DNA from: an uncultured Eubacteriales bacterium
GTDB lineage: Bacteria; Bacillota; Clostridia; Oscillospirales; Oscillospiraceae
Length of the DNA: 64,000 nt
NCBI GenBank assembly: GCA_900545495.1
Contig: UQZJ01000001.1
Span: 1 to 64,000, forward strand
Direction of reading: 5' to 3'
The position numbers were made by a program, and so were the translations under genes. The notes below the pieces were generated by a model. That model saw only the letters and a program-made list of their open reading frames with translations. It ran no database searches and had not been told where the DNA came from. Positions 31,650 to 40,005 of the stretch are shown here, one piece after another; position 1 is the first letter of the stretch, and every line of letters begins with the position of its first letter.

Positions 31650-33332
31650 ATGTCAACAAAGGAAAGAACCGGCAGCGCCGGCCGCACCGTGGGGATCGTC
31701 ATCATCCTGCTGTGTCTGGCAGGTCTGGTCTGCCTGGGTATATACCTATACCGGCAGCAGCTGCCGCCGCCCCGACCCGAGACCGCCATCGGCTATGTGG
31801 CCTCGGATGCCTCCTCCGCGCCGGTGTATGACGCCGACAGCGGCGAGATGCTGGGCGTACTGGTGCGGGGCAGTCAGGTGGCCTATGTACCCGCAGATCT
31901 GGAGCAGCCCCGGGAGGACGGGCGCGTGCGCATCGTCAACGGGGAGGACAGCTATGTGCTGCTGGACGCGGCGCGTCTGACCGACGACCCCACCAAGACG
32001 GTGCAGGTGGATATCGTGTACGCCCTGCGGGGCATGAGCCTGCTGGATGAGACGGGCGCCGTCCCCGGCTGCGCCGTGGAAAAGGGCATGGCGTTGACGG
32101 TCATCGGCTTTGACGGACTGGATGAGGACGGCAATGTGCTGCGCTGGAAGGTCTCCTGCGACCGGGGCGAGGGCTACATCGCCGACGCCAACATCCGCAT
32201 GACGGAGCCGGAGGCGCAGGCCCAGTACGACGAGGCGCTGTACCAACTCCACGCCGCGCGGGGCGATAGCTGGGGCGGCGGCGACGCGGCGGGGCTGGAC
32301 TACTTCCCGGTGGAAAAGGGCCCCATCGCAGGCAACGATATGCCCGACGAGGTGCGGGCGCTGTACCTCAACGGCTCTGCCGTCCAGTACGCGGACAACT
32401 ACCTCCGGGTGGCGGAGGGCAGCGGCGTCAATGCCTTTGTGGTGGACATCGTGGACGGCACCGCGGTGTCCTACGCCTCGCCGGTGATGCAGCAGTACAG
32501 TCCCTCCGCCTACGCGGCGGCCATGGATACCATGGAGGGCTTCCGCGCCAACGTGCAGAAGCTGAAGGACGCGGGCTACTATCTGATCGGACGCATCACC
32601 GTGTTCAACGACGCTCATCTGGCGGCGGATCACCCGGAATATGTGATTTCCGACCTCGACGGCACACCGCTGAAGATCAGCTCCATGTACTGGCCCAGCG
32701 CCTACAACCGCACGGTTTGGCAATATAAGGTGGATCTGGCGCTGGAGGCGGCGTCTCTCGGCTTCAACGAGATCCAGTTCGACTACATCCGCTTCCCCGA
32801 TGGGGCGTACCGCTATGAGAAAGCCGGCACCATCGACTACCGCAACACCTACGGCGAGAGCAAGGCGCAGGCGGTGCAGCGCTTCCTGCTGTATGCGGCG
32901 GAGCGGCTCCACGGCGCGGGGTACTATCTGTCCGGCGATGTGTTCGGTGAGTGCGCCAACCCCTACGTCACCGCCTGTGGCCAGTACTGGCCCGCCATCA
33001 GCGCGGCGGTGGACGCCATTTCCGGTATGCCCTACCCCGATCATTACAGCGCGCAGGGCGACTATAAGCCGTGGGAGCATCCCTACGACACGGTGCATAT
33101 GTTCGGTGCATCGGCGGCGGAGCGGCAGAAGGAAACGGTTTCTCCCGCGGCGGTGCGCACATGGATCCAGGCGTACAACGCCCTCTGGGAGCCGTATAAC
33201 ACCTATGGCGCGGCGGAGATCGCCGCGGAGGTCAAGGCGCTGCGGGACACCGGCTGCACCGGCGGTTTCATGACGTGGAACGGCGGCTCGGACATCAACA
33301 AATACCAGAGCATCATCAGCGCCTTGCGCTGA
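31650..33332 (+). CDS. Membrane-anchored putative glycoside hydrolase (DUF4015), with SH3-like domains
   Basis: 560 residues. One N-terminal transmembrane anchor (about 14-35, VGIVIILLCLAGLVCLGIYL), two SH3-like segments (about 45-110 and 120-185), then a TIM-barrel glycoside hydrolase-like domain of the DUF4015 type (about 235-560). Characteristic stretches are NAFVVDIVDGT, FDYIRFPDG and GEISAD-like positions such as YYLSGDVFGECA. It likely acts on a cell-surface or wall polysaccharide outside the membrane; the substrate is unknown. The ribosome site is AAGGAG. It is divergent from the dockerin operon. Confidence 0.85.
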   Translation: MSTKERTGSAGRTVGIVIILLCLAGLVCLGIYLYRQQLPPPRPETAIGYVASDASSAPVYDADSGEMLGVLVRGSQVAYVPADLEQPREDGRVRIVNGEDSYVLLDAARLTDDPTKTVQVDIVYALRGMSLLDETGAVPGCAVEKGMALTVIGFDGLDEDGNVLRWKVSCDRGEGYIADANIRMTEPEAQAQYDEALYQLHAARGDSWGGGDAAGLDYFPVEKGPIAGNDMPDEVRALYLNGSAVQYADNYLRVAEGSGVNAFVVDIVDGTAVSYASPVMQQYSPSAYAAAMDTMEGFRANVQKLKDAGYYLIGRITVFNDAHLAADHPEYVISDLDGTPLKISSMYWPSAYNRTVWQYKVDLALEAASLGFNEIQFDYIRFPDGAYRYEKAGTIDYRNTYGESKAQAVQRFLLYAAERLHGAGYYLSGDVFGECANPYVTACGQYWPAISAAVDAISGMPYPDHYSAQGDYKPWEHPYDTVHMFGASAAERQKETVSPAAVRTWIQAYNALWEPYNTYGAAEIAAEVKALRDTGCTGGFMTWNGGSDINKYQSIISALR

Positions 33333-33337
33333 ACGCA

Positions 33338-33374
33338 CAAGGAGGGACGCGCCGGGCGCGTCCCTCCTTGATTT
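33338..33374. terminator. Bidirectional hairpin after the DUF4015 gene
   Basis: A stem of about 14 bp (arm CAAGGAGGGACGCGC with GCGCGTCCCTCCTTG) between convergent genes. T-runs are short on both sides. Confidence 0.6.
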
Positions 33375-33381
33375 ATGCCAG

Positions 33382-34395
33382 CTATCCCAGCCGGGCCACT
33401 GCCGCCTCCGCAAAGCTGTTGTCCACCAGCTGTTCAAAGTCCACCCAGTCGGATCTTTGCAGCTCGCCGGCCTCGGTCATCACCGTCTCCAGCCGCTCCA
33501 GCGCGGACTGCTGCATCATGGGTACGGTGTTCCACGCGTCGATCTGCCGGTGGCGGGCGGTGACGGCCTCCAGCACGTCGAGGGCCGTGTCGGGGAACTG
33601 CTCGCAGATGGCCTCCGCCACCTCCCGGTCGGTGTGCTCAGTGATCCACCGCTGCGCCCGGGCAATGGCGTTAGCGAAGCCCTGCACCACGTCGGGGTGG
33701 GCCTCCATATAGCTCTGGCTGGCAAAATAGGCGGTATAGGGGATCTCGCCGGACTCCTCCCCGATGGAACAGAGGACATAGCCGTGTCCGGCCCGCTCCA
33801 CCTCGGTGGCAGTGGGCTCAAACAGCGTCACATAGTCCCCCTGCCCGCCGGTAAAGGCGCCTGCCATCATGTTGAACTGCACGGAGGTGTCCACCACCGC
33901 GTCCACCTGCGGAACGACGCCGTTCTGCTTCATCACATACTCCAGCGTCATCTCCGGCACGCCGCCCTTGCGGCCGCCGATGACCGTACAGCCCCGCAGA
34001 TCGTCCCACGAGAAGCTGCCGCCGGTGCGTCCCACCAGAAACGAGCCGTCCCGCTTGGTGAGCTGGGCGAAGATCACCGGGTGATCGTCCTTGCCCTGGT
34101 TATAAATGTAGATGCAGCTCTCCGGCCCTGCCAAGCCGATATCGGCGCTGCCGGACACCACGGCGGTCATGACCTTATCCGCGCCGCCGCCGTTGGTCAG
34201 CTCCACCTCCAGTCCCTCGTCGGCAAAGAACCCCTGCTTCATGGCCACATACTGCGGCGCATAGAATACGGAGTGGGTCACCTCGTTGAGCCGGACGGTG
34301 ACGGACGCGGCCTGCTCTCCGCCGCTGCCGCAGCCGGTGAGCAGCACCGGCAGCAGCAGGGCGGCGAGACAGAAAAATGTCAGCAGTTTCTTCAT
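33382..34395 (-). CDS. ABC transporter substrate-binding lipoprotein (NMT1/SsuA-like)
   Basis: A 337-residue lipoprotein with lipobox LTGC (Cys22). The segment EVTHSVFYAPQYVAMKQGFF followed by TAVVSGSADIGLAGPE is typical of the NMT1/ThiY/SsuA family, which binds thiamine-precursor pyrimidines, aliphatic sulfonates or related compounds. The start at 34395 overlaps the permease stop by four bases. It is the last gene of a three-gene importer operon. The divergent cysteine synthase gene hints at a sulfur compound, but that is only context; no TPP riboswitch was seen upstream. Confidence 0.88.
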   Translation of the reverse strand: MKKLLTFFCLAALLLPVLLTGCGSGGEQAASVTVRLNEVTHSVFYAPQYVAMKQGFFADEGLEVELTNGGGADKVMTAVVSGSADIGLAGPESCIYIYNQGKDDHPVIFAQLTKRDGSFLVGRTGGSFSWDDLRGCTVIGGRKGGVPEMTLEYVMKQNGVVPQVDAVVDTSVQFNMMAGAFTGGQGDYVTLFEPTATEVERAGHGYVLCSIGEESGEIPYTAYFASQSYMEAHPDVVQGFANAIARAQRWITEHTDREVAEAICEQFPDTALDVLEAVTARHRQIDAWNTVPMMQQSALERLETVMTEAGELQRSDWVDFEQLVDNSFAEAAVARLG

Positions 34396-35213
34396 GCTCG
34401 TACCCCCCAATAATGATTCAAAAATTTTTCTCCCCGCAGCACCAGCAGGTACATCAGCACCGCCGCAGCCGCCAGGATCAGCACGCTGGTCATCACCAGA
34501 TCCATGTTGAACACCTGCGAGCCGTAGACGATGAGATAGCCCAGACCGGCACGCGAAACAAGAAACTCGCCCATGATAACGCCCACCCACGAAAGGCCCA
34601 CATTCACCTTCAGTGTGGAGAACAGGGTGGGACAGTTGGCGGGAAACACCAGCATCCACAGGATCTGACGCCGCGTGGCTCCCAGCGTGCGCATCAGGCG
34701 CACCTTCTCCGGGTCGGTGGCACGGAAGCCCGTGTACATATTCAGGATCGTCACGATCAGCGAAATGGCCAGCGTCATGGTGACGATGGCTCCCGTACCA
34801 GCGCCCATCCAGACGATGAAGATAGGCCCCAGCGCCGTTTTCGGCAGGGCGTTCAGCACCACCAGATAGGGGTCGAGGATACGCGCCGTCGTGTCCGACC
34901 ACCACATCAGCACCGCCACCGCCGTACCCAGCAGCGTTCCAACGGTGAAGCCCGCCACCGTCTCCAGACAGGACACGCCGATGTGGCGCCATAGCTGTCC
35001 GGAACGGCACAGCGACCAGAACGTGGCCGCCATGCGGCTGGGGCAGCTGACCAGAAATCCGTCGGACAGCCCGGCGCGGCAGCTCAGCTCCCAGAAGCCG
35101 AACAGCCCGACCAGCAGCGCGATCTGCCAGATGCGGATGCGGCGCTTCTGCCGCCGGACGCCGGCCAGATACGCCAGCCGGCGCGGAGACAGCGGGATAT
35201 CAGCCATGCACAT
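34392..35213 (-). CDS. ABC transporter permease (SsuC/TauC/ThiX-like)
   Basis: A 273-residue inner-membrane permease with about six hydrophobic helices. The coupling loop for the ATPase is in the region GATRRQILWMLVFPANCP. Two ATGs compete for the start, 35213 and 35207; both lie close to the same GGAG inside the end of the ATPase gene, which it overlaps. It belongs with the binding protein and ATPase on either side. Confidence 0.88.
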   Translation of the reverse strand: MCMADIPLSPRRLAYLAGVRRQKRRIRIWQIALLVGLFGFWELSCRAGLSDGFLVSCPSRMAATFWSLCRSGQLWRHIGVSCLETVAGFTVGTLLGTAVAVLMWWSDTTARILDPYLVVLNALPKTALGPIFIVWMGAGTGAIVTMTLAISLIVTILNMYTGFRATDPEKVRLMRTLGATRRQILWMLVFPANCPTLFSTLKVNVGLSWVGVIMGEFLVSRAGLGYLIVYGSQVFNMDLVMTSVLILAAAAVLMYLLVLRGEKFLNHYWGVRA

Positions 35214-35958
35214 CCAGCTCCTTCCATATCAGATCGAAATACCGGTGGAATTCCGGCGTATTCCGCCGCTCCAGCGGCGGCAGTCCCCGCAGCGGCCCCA
35301 TATCCAGTACCGTTTTCACCACGGCGGGGCGGGCGGACAGCACCACCACCCGGTCGGACATACTCACCGCCTCCGCGATGTCGTGGGTCACCAGCAAGGC
35401 GGTCTTGCCCTCCTGTCGGATGATGCGCCAGATATCCGCCGACACCGCAAGGCGGGTCTGATAGTCCAGCGCGGAAAACGGCTCATCCAGCAGCAGGATC
35501 TCCGGATCGGTGGCCAGCGTGCGGATCAGCGCACAACGCTGCCGCATTCCGCCGGACAGCTGGCAGGGACGCTTTTTGGCAAAGCCCGCCAGTTCATAGC
35601 GCGCCAGCAGCTCCGCCACATGGTCGTAGGCGGCGCTCCCTCTCTCTCGCTGCACCGCCAGACCCAGCGTCACGTTGTCCCAGATGCTTTTCCACTCAAA
35701 CAGCTGATCCCGCTGTGGCATGAATCCCACGCGGCGGGACGGCCCTGTTACGGGTACGCCCGCTACCTCGACGGTGCCGCCGGACAGCGTCTCCAGCCCG
35801 GCGATGGCGCCCAGCAGCGTGGATTTGCCGCAGCCGGACGGCCCCACCAGGCTGACAAACTCCCCCTGCGCCACGTCAAAGGATACGTCGCGTACCGCCT
35901 CCACCTCCCCGTCGGGGGCCTGATAGCAGGCGGCAGCATGACGGAGATGTATACTCAT
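35200..35958 (-). CDS. ABC transporter ATP-binding protein (SsuB/TauB-like)
   Basis: A 252-residue ATPase with Walker A GPSGCGKST, Q-loop FMPQRDQLFEW, signature LSGGMRQR, Walker B ILLLDEPFSALD and switch THD. This pattern is typical of nitrate/sulfonate/pyrimidine importers. It is the first gene of the operon, with AGGAGG 11 bases before the ATG at 35958. The upstream region is shared with the cysK leader transcript. Confidence 0.92.
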   Translation of the reverse strand: MSIHLRHAAACYQAPDGEVEAVRDVSFDVAQGEFVSLVGPSGCGKSTLLGAIAGLETLSGGTVEVAGVPVTGPSRRVGFMPQRDQLFEWKSIWDNVTLGLAVQRERGSAAYDHVAELLARYELAGFAKKRPCQLSGGMRQRCALIRTLATDPEILLLDEPFSALDYQTRLAVSADIWRIIRQEGKTALLVTHDIAEAVSMSDRVVVLSARPAVVKTVLDMGPLRGLPPLERRNTPEFHRYFDLIWKELDVHG

Positions 35959-36065
35959 TAGACCTGTGACCTCCTGTCACAAAAAATATGGAGAATCCCT
36001 CTCCGTTCCCATTCTATGCCGGACAGCGCCGGTGGTGCGTGCGCCGCAGTCACTGAAATTTTCTG

Positions 36066-36094
36066 TTGACAAATCCAGACGGCGGTGCTATAAC
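36066..36094 (+). promoter_or_regulatory. Promoter of the cysteine leader-cysK transcript (TTGACA-17-TATAAC)
   Basis: TTGACA (36066-36071) and TATAAC (36089-36094) are 17 bp apart. The predicted start near 36101 falls on an inverted repeat. Confidence 0.8.
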
Positions 36095-36103
36095 GTATTA
36101 AAC

Positions 36104-36118
36104 CTACCAAACGGGTAG
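36104..36118 (+). promoter_or_regulatory. Inverted repeat at the cysK transcript start, candidate operator
   Basis: CTACC (36104-36108) and GGTAG (36114-36118) flank AAACG, right at the predicted start site. A repressor of cysteine genes, for example of the CymR/Rrf2 type, could bind here, but I cannot match it to a known consensus. Confidence 0.35.
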
Positions 36119-36143
36119 TAAATTGTCAAAAGGAGGGCATACC

Positions 36144-36230
36144 ATGGGGACGCAGCGCCGCGCAGACCATACAGACTTTCGATGTTGCGAGGGCAGCAGC
36201 TGTCCCGCACACGGGTGCGCCATACGATAA
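36144..36230 (+). CDS. Cysteine-rich leader peptide upstream of cysK
   Basis: A 28-codon ORF, MGTQRRADHTDFRCCEGSS followed by CPAHGCAIR, with four Cys codons in the second half, including a CysCys pair. A strong AGGAGG (36131-36136) lies 7 bases before the ATG. It begins about 45 bases after the predicted transcript start and ends 36 bases before cysK. This layout fits a leader peptide whose translation senses cysteinyl-tRNA supply and controls cysK, as known for Cys-rich leaders in mycobacteria. A real small Cys-rich protein is the alternative. Confidence 0.65.
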   Translation: MGTQRRADHTDFRCCEGSSCPAHGCAIR

Positions 36231-36266
36231 AAGTAACGTAATGTGATACCGAAAAGGAGGATCTGT

Positions 36267-37199
36267 ATGTCCCGTATCTATACATCTGCTGACCAGCTGA
36301 TCGGCCGGACGCCGCTGCTGGAGCTGACCCATATTGAAAAGAAATTCGGCCTGAACGCCCGTATCCTCGCCAAGCTGGAGTATTTCAACCCCGGCGGCAG
36401 TGTAAAGGACCGGGTGGCGCTGGCCATGATCGACGATGCCGAGGCCAAGGGAGCCTTGAAGCCCGGCAGCGTCATCATCGAGCCCACCTCCGGCAATACC
36501 GGCATCGGCCTTGCCTCCGTGGCGGCAGCACGGGGCTACCGCATCATCATTGTCATGCCGGAGACGATGAGCGTGGAGCGCCGCCAGCTCATGAATGCCT
36601 ATGGCGCGGAGCTGGTGCTCACCGAGGGTGCCAAGGGCATGAAGGGCGCTATCGCCAAGGCCGAGGAGCTGGCTAAGGAGATCCCCGGCAGCTTCGTCCC
36701 CGGCCAATTCGTCAATCCCGCCAACCCCAAGGCGCATTTTGAGACCACCGGCCCGGAGATCTGGGCGGACACCGACGGGCAGGTGGACTATTTCGTGGCG
36801 GGCGTAGGCACCGGCGGCACCGTCACCGGCGTGGGGCGGTATCTGAAGTCTCAAAACGCCGCCGTAAAGGTGGTGGCGGTGGAACCGAAGGCCTCCGCCG
36901 TGCTGTCCACCGGCGTGGCGGGCGCTCACAAGATCCAGGGCATCGGCGCGGGGTTCGTGCCGGAGGTGCTGGACACGGCGGTATACGACGAGATCATCGC
37001 CGTGGCGGACGAGGACGCCTTCCGGCTGGGCCGGGAGCTGGGCCGCAGCGAGGGCGTGCTGGTGGGTATCTCCTCCGGCGCGGCGCTGTGGGCGGCCATC
37101 GAGCTTGCCAAGCGCCCGGAGAACGCGGGCAAGACCATTGTGGCGCTGCTGCCGGACACCGGCGACCGTTATCTGTCCACACCGCTGTTCGCAGACTGA
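36267..37199 (+). CDS. cysK: Cysteine synthase (O-acetylserine sulfhydrylase)
   Basis: A 310-residue PLP enzyme making cysteine from O-acetylserine and sulfide. The PLP lysine is in NPGGSVKDR (about residue 45), the substrate loop is [12 protein letters not shown], and the phosphate-binding loop is [12 protein letters not shown]. The ATG at 36267 has AAGGAGG at good distance. It is preceded by a Cys-rich leader ORF and followed by a terminator. Confidence 0.95.
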   Translation: MSRIYTSADQLIGRTPLLELTHIEKKFGLNARILAKLEYFNPGGSVKDRVALAMIDDAEAKGALKPGSVIIEPTSGNTGIGLASVAAARGYRIIIVMPETMSVERRQLMNAYGAELVLTEGAKGMKGAIAKAEELAKEIPGSFVPGQFVNPANPKAHFETTGPEIWADTDGQVDYFVAGVGTGGTVTGVGRYLKSQNAAVKVVAVEPKASAVLSTGVAGAHKIQGIGAGFVPEVLDTAVYDEIIAVADEDAFRLGRELGRSEGVLVGISSGAALWAAIELAKRPENAGKTIVALLPDTGDRYLSTPLFAD

Positions 37200-37208
37200 A
37201 CCAAGCGA

Positions 37209-37240
37209 GAAGAACGGAGCCCTTCGGCTCCGTTCTTTTG
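37209..37240 (+). terminator. Terminator of cysK
   Basis: An 11-12 bp stem (AAGAACGGAGCC with GGCTCCGTTCTT) around a short CTTC-type loop, followed by TTTT. Confidence 0.85.
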
Positions 37241-37254
37241 CGTCTTTTGCCGCC

Positions 37255-37283
37255 TTGACAGCGCCGGTCTGACGGATTATGAT
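37255..37283 (+). promoter_or_regulatory. Upstream promoter of pyk (TTGACA-17-TATGAT)
   Basis: TTGACA (37255-37260) and TATGAT (37278-37283) are 17 bp apart, just after the cysK terminator. Confidence 0.65.
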
Positions 37284-37312
37284 GCAGTTACGCGGGCGCA
37301 CAGGTTTTTTTC

Positions 37313-37354
37313 TTGCCGCCGCCGGCGAATACTGCTAAAATAAGGATATATCCT
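37313..37354 (+). promoter_or_regulatory. Second pyk promoter and 12-bp palindrome
   Basis: TTGCCG (37313-37318) and TAAAAT (37336-37341) are 17 bp apart. A perfect palindrome AGGATATATCCT (37343-37354) covers the predicted start site and may be an operator. Confidence 0.55.
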
Positions 37355-37397
37355 ATGCAAAGCAAACGCTTTCCCACGTTGAAAAGGAGTTCATGAT

Positions 37398-39137
37398 ATG
37401 AGAAAAACGAAGATCGTTTGTACACTCGGCCCCGCCACCGACAAGGAGGGCGTGCTGCGGGAGATGATGCTCTCGGGCATGAACGTGGCCCGGTTCAACT
37501 TCTCCCACGGCACCCATTCGGAGCATAAGGTGCGGCTGGACGCCGTCAAGGCCCTGCGGGAGGAGCTGGATCTGCCGGTGGCGGCCATGCTGGACACCAA
37601 GGGGCCGGAGGTGCGGCTGCGCAACTTCAAAAACGGCTCCGTGGAGCTGGCCGCCGGGCAGGCCTTCACCCTGACCACCGAGGACGTGGAGGGCGACGAG
37701 ACGGGCTGCGCCATCACCTACCCCCAGCTGCCGCAGGATGTGAACGCCGGAGACACCATCCTGCTGGATGACGGGCTGGTGCGCCTGACGGTGCTGGAGA
37801 CGACGGCCAAGACCATCCGCTGCCGGGTGGAGAACAGCGGCGTCATGAAGAATCACAAGGGCGTCAACGTACCCGGCGTGTCCCTGTCCATGCCCTACAT
37901 GAGCCAGCAGGACAAGGACGACATCCTGTTCGGTGTAGAGCAGGGCTTCGACTTCATCGCCGCCAGCTTTGTCCGCTGCGCCGCCGATGTCCGGGAGATC
38001 CGCCGCGTGCTGAATGCCGCCCACTCCCGTATCCGCATCATCGCCAAGATCGAAAATCAGGAGGGCGTCAGCAACCTGCGGGAGATCCTGGCCGAGGCGG
38101 ACGGCGTCATGGTGGCTCGCGGCGACATGGGCGTGGAGATCGACTTTACGGAGATCCCCGCCATCCAGAAGGACATGATCGCCCAGTGCGTGGCCTGCGG
38201 CAAGCCGGTCATCACCGCCACCCAGATGCTGGACTCCATGGTCGAAAATCCCCGGCCCACCCGTGCCGAGATCACCGACGTGGCCAACGCCATCTATGAC
38301 GGCACCAGCGCCATCATGCTCTCCGGCGAGACGGCGGCGGGCAAGTACCCGGTGGAGGCGGTAAAGACCATGGACGCCATCGCCCGCAAGACCGAGAGCA
38401 ACATCGACTGCTCCCGCGGGACGGTACCGCCCTCCCGCACTCATCTGTCTGTGACGGCTGCCACCGCCCACGCCGCCTGCACCACGGCGGCGGATATCGG
38501 CGCCGACGCCATCCTCACCGTCAGTCAGGGGGGCATCACCGCCCAGATGGTCAGCCGGTTCCGTCCGGAGGCCACGGTGGTGGCGCTGCTGCTGGATCCC
38601 CAGATCCGCCGCCAGATGGCGCTGTACTGGGGTCTTGTCCCCATCATGATGGAGCGGGCGGACAGCACCGACGAGCTGGTGCATTCCGCCATTGACACGG
38701 CGGAGCAGGCGGGGCTTATCAAGCACGGCGATCTGGTGGTGGTCACCGCCGGCGTACCCGTGGGCGTGTCCGGCACCACCAACATGATCCGCATCGAGCA
38801 GGTGGGCGGCGCGCTGGTCAACGGCACCGGCATCGGCGACGAGACAGCCTCCGGCCCACTGTGCGTCTGCCGCACGCCGGAGGAGGTGGCGGGGAAGTTC
38901 CGCCCCGGCGATGTGCTGGTGGTACCCTACACCAACAATGAGCTGCTGCCCTACATGAAGGAGGCGGCGGCTGTCATCAGCGAGGAGATCAGCGCCGAGG
39001 GGCATACGGCCACGGTGGGTCTGCTGCTGCACAAGCCGGTGATCATCGGCGCGGTGCAGGCTACCCGGCGCTTGCAGGACGGCGTGACGGTGTCCGTGGA
39101 TTGTTCCCGGGGCATCGTACAGATCATGCCGCAGTAA
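37398..39137 (+). CDS. pyk: Pyruvate kinase with C-terminal extra domain
   Basis: A 579-residue pyruvate kinase making pyruvate and ATP from phosphoenolpyruvate. MRKTKIVCTLGPATD opens the barrel; IIAKIENQEGVSN and the catalytic-loop segment ARGDMGVEI are present. The C-terminal 100 residues match the PEP-utiliser-like (mobile) extra domain found in Firmicute enzymes (NGTGIGDETASGPL). The ATG at 37398 follows AAAAGGAG. Two tandem promoters lie upstream. proC follows by 15 bases. Confidence 0.95.
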   Translation: MRKTKIVCTLGPATDKEGVLREMMLSGMNVARFNFSHGTHSEHKVRLDAVKALREELDLPVAAMLDTKGPEVRLRNFKNGSVELAAGQAFTLTTEDVEGDETGCAITYPQLPQDVNAGDTILLDDGLVRLTVLETTAKTIRCRVENSGVMKNHKGVNVPGVSLSMPYMSQQDKDDILFGVEQGFDFIAASFVRCAADVREIRRVLNAAHSRIRIIAKIENQEGVSNLREILAEADGVMVARGDMGVEIDFTEIPAIQKDMIAQCVACGKPVITATQMLDSMVENPRPTRAEITDVANAIYDGTSAIMLSGETAAGKYPVEAVKTMDAIARKTESNIDCSRGTVPPSRTHLSVTAATAHAACTTAADIGADAILTVSQGGITAQMVSRFRPEATVVALLLDPQIRRQMALYWGLVPIMMERADSTDELVHSAIDTAEQAGLIKHGDLVVVTAGVPVGVSGTTNMIRIEQVGGALVNGTGIGDETASGPLCVCRTPEEVAGKFRPGDVLVVPYTNNELLPYMKEAAAVISEEISAEGHTATVGLLLHKPVIIGAVQATRRLQDGVTVSVDCSRGIVQIMPQ

Positions 39138-39152
39138 AGGGAGGCGACAGCT

Positions 39153-39935
39153 ATGGTCATCGGATTTATCGGCTTGGGCAATATGGCCTCCGCCATGGTG
39201 CGGGGCATCGCGGCAGCGCAGCTGGAGGGCGTGACCCTCTGCGGCCACAATCCCCACCCGGAAAAGGCGAAGGAGCTGGTGGAACAGTGCGGTCTGCGGC
39301 TGCTGCCGTCCAATCAGGCGGTGCTGGATGCCAGCGACGTGGTGGTGCTGGCGGTAAAGCCCCAGATTTTGGAGGGAGTGCTGGCAGAGCTTGCGCCCCC
39401 GTCCGGCAGACTGTTCATATCCGTGGCGGCGGGCAAGGAGCTGGCGTGGCTGGAGGCCCGTCTGGGACAGGCGGCCATCATCCGTGTCATGCCCAACATC
39501 AATGCGGTGGTGGGCGCGTCCGTCACCGGCTGGTGCGTCAACGATGCCGTCTCTGATGAGCAAAAGGCGCTGGCAGCCACGCTGCTTGGCACCTTCGGCA
39601 CGGCGGTGGAGGTGCCGGAGAAATTCATGGGCATCGTCAGCGCCATCGGCAGCGCCGCCCCTGCCTACACATACCTGTACATCAACGCGCTGGCGGAGGC
39701 GGCGGTACAGGCCGGTATGCCCAAGGGTATGGCGGTGGAGATCGCCGCCGCCATGGCGGAGGGCAGCGGCCGCATGGTGCGCCTGTCCGGCCAGCACCCG
39801 TGGGCGCTGATCGACCGGGTCACATCCCCCGGCGGCACCACGGTGGAGGGTCTGCTGGCGCTCCAGCAGGGCGGCTTTGAGTCCGCCGTTCACGCGGCGG
39901 TGCAGGCCGTGCTGAAAAAAGACAAGCGGATGTGA
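39153..39935 (+). CDS. proC: Pyrroline-5-carboxylate reductase
   Basis: A 260-residue enzyme that makes proline from pyrroline-5-carboxylate with NAD(P)H. The nucleotide-binding start is VIGFIGLGNMASAM, and the C-terminal signature VTSPGGTTVEGLLALQ is present. It has a GGGAGG ribosome site and is likely co-transcribed with pyk. Confidence 0.95.
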   Translation: MVIGFIGLGNMASAMVRGIAAAQLEGVTLCGHNPHPEKAKELVEQCGLRLLPSNQAVLDASDVVVLAVKPQILEGVLAELAPPSGRLFISVAAGKELAWLEARLGQAAIIRVMPNINAVVGASVTGWCVNDAVSDEQKALAATLLGTFGTAVEVPEKFMGIVSAIGSAAPAYTYLYINALAEAAVQAGMPKGMAVEIAAAMAEGSGRMVRLSGQHPWALIDRVTSPGGTTVEGLLALQQGGFESAVHAAVQAVLKKDKRM

Positions 39936-39938
39936 AAA

Positions 39939-39977
39939 AATGCCCCACGGCGAGTTTTTCCCTCGCCGCGGGGCATA
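39939..39977. terminator. Hairpin between proC and the bile salt hydrolase gene
   Basis: A long stem (ATGCCCC/GGGGCAT at the base, GGCGAG/CTCGCC at the top) lies just past proC. The T-run is on the minus strand only, so on the plus strand it may act as a barrier or RNA-stabilising stem rather than a strong terminator. Confidence 0.4.
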
Positions 39978-40005
39978 CTGTGAAAAAAACAAAGGAGGCG
40001 GCGCC

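Noticed and set aside
33382..35010. A single 542-residue fusion of permease and binding protein frames
   Set aside because: The first 200 residues are out of frame with the real permease and unlike any family; the lipoprotein start at 34395 is clear.
35959..36060. A TPP or SAM riboswitch before the ABC operon
   Set aside because: No CUGAGA/thi-box or SAM-box core elements are visible in this short region.
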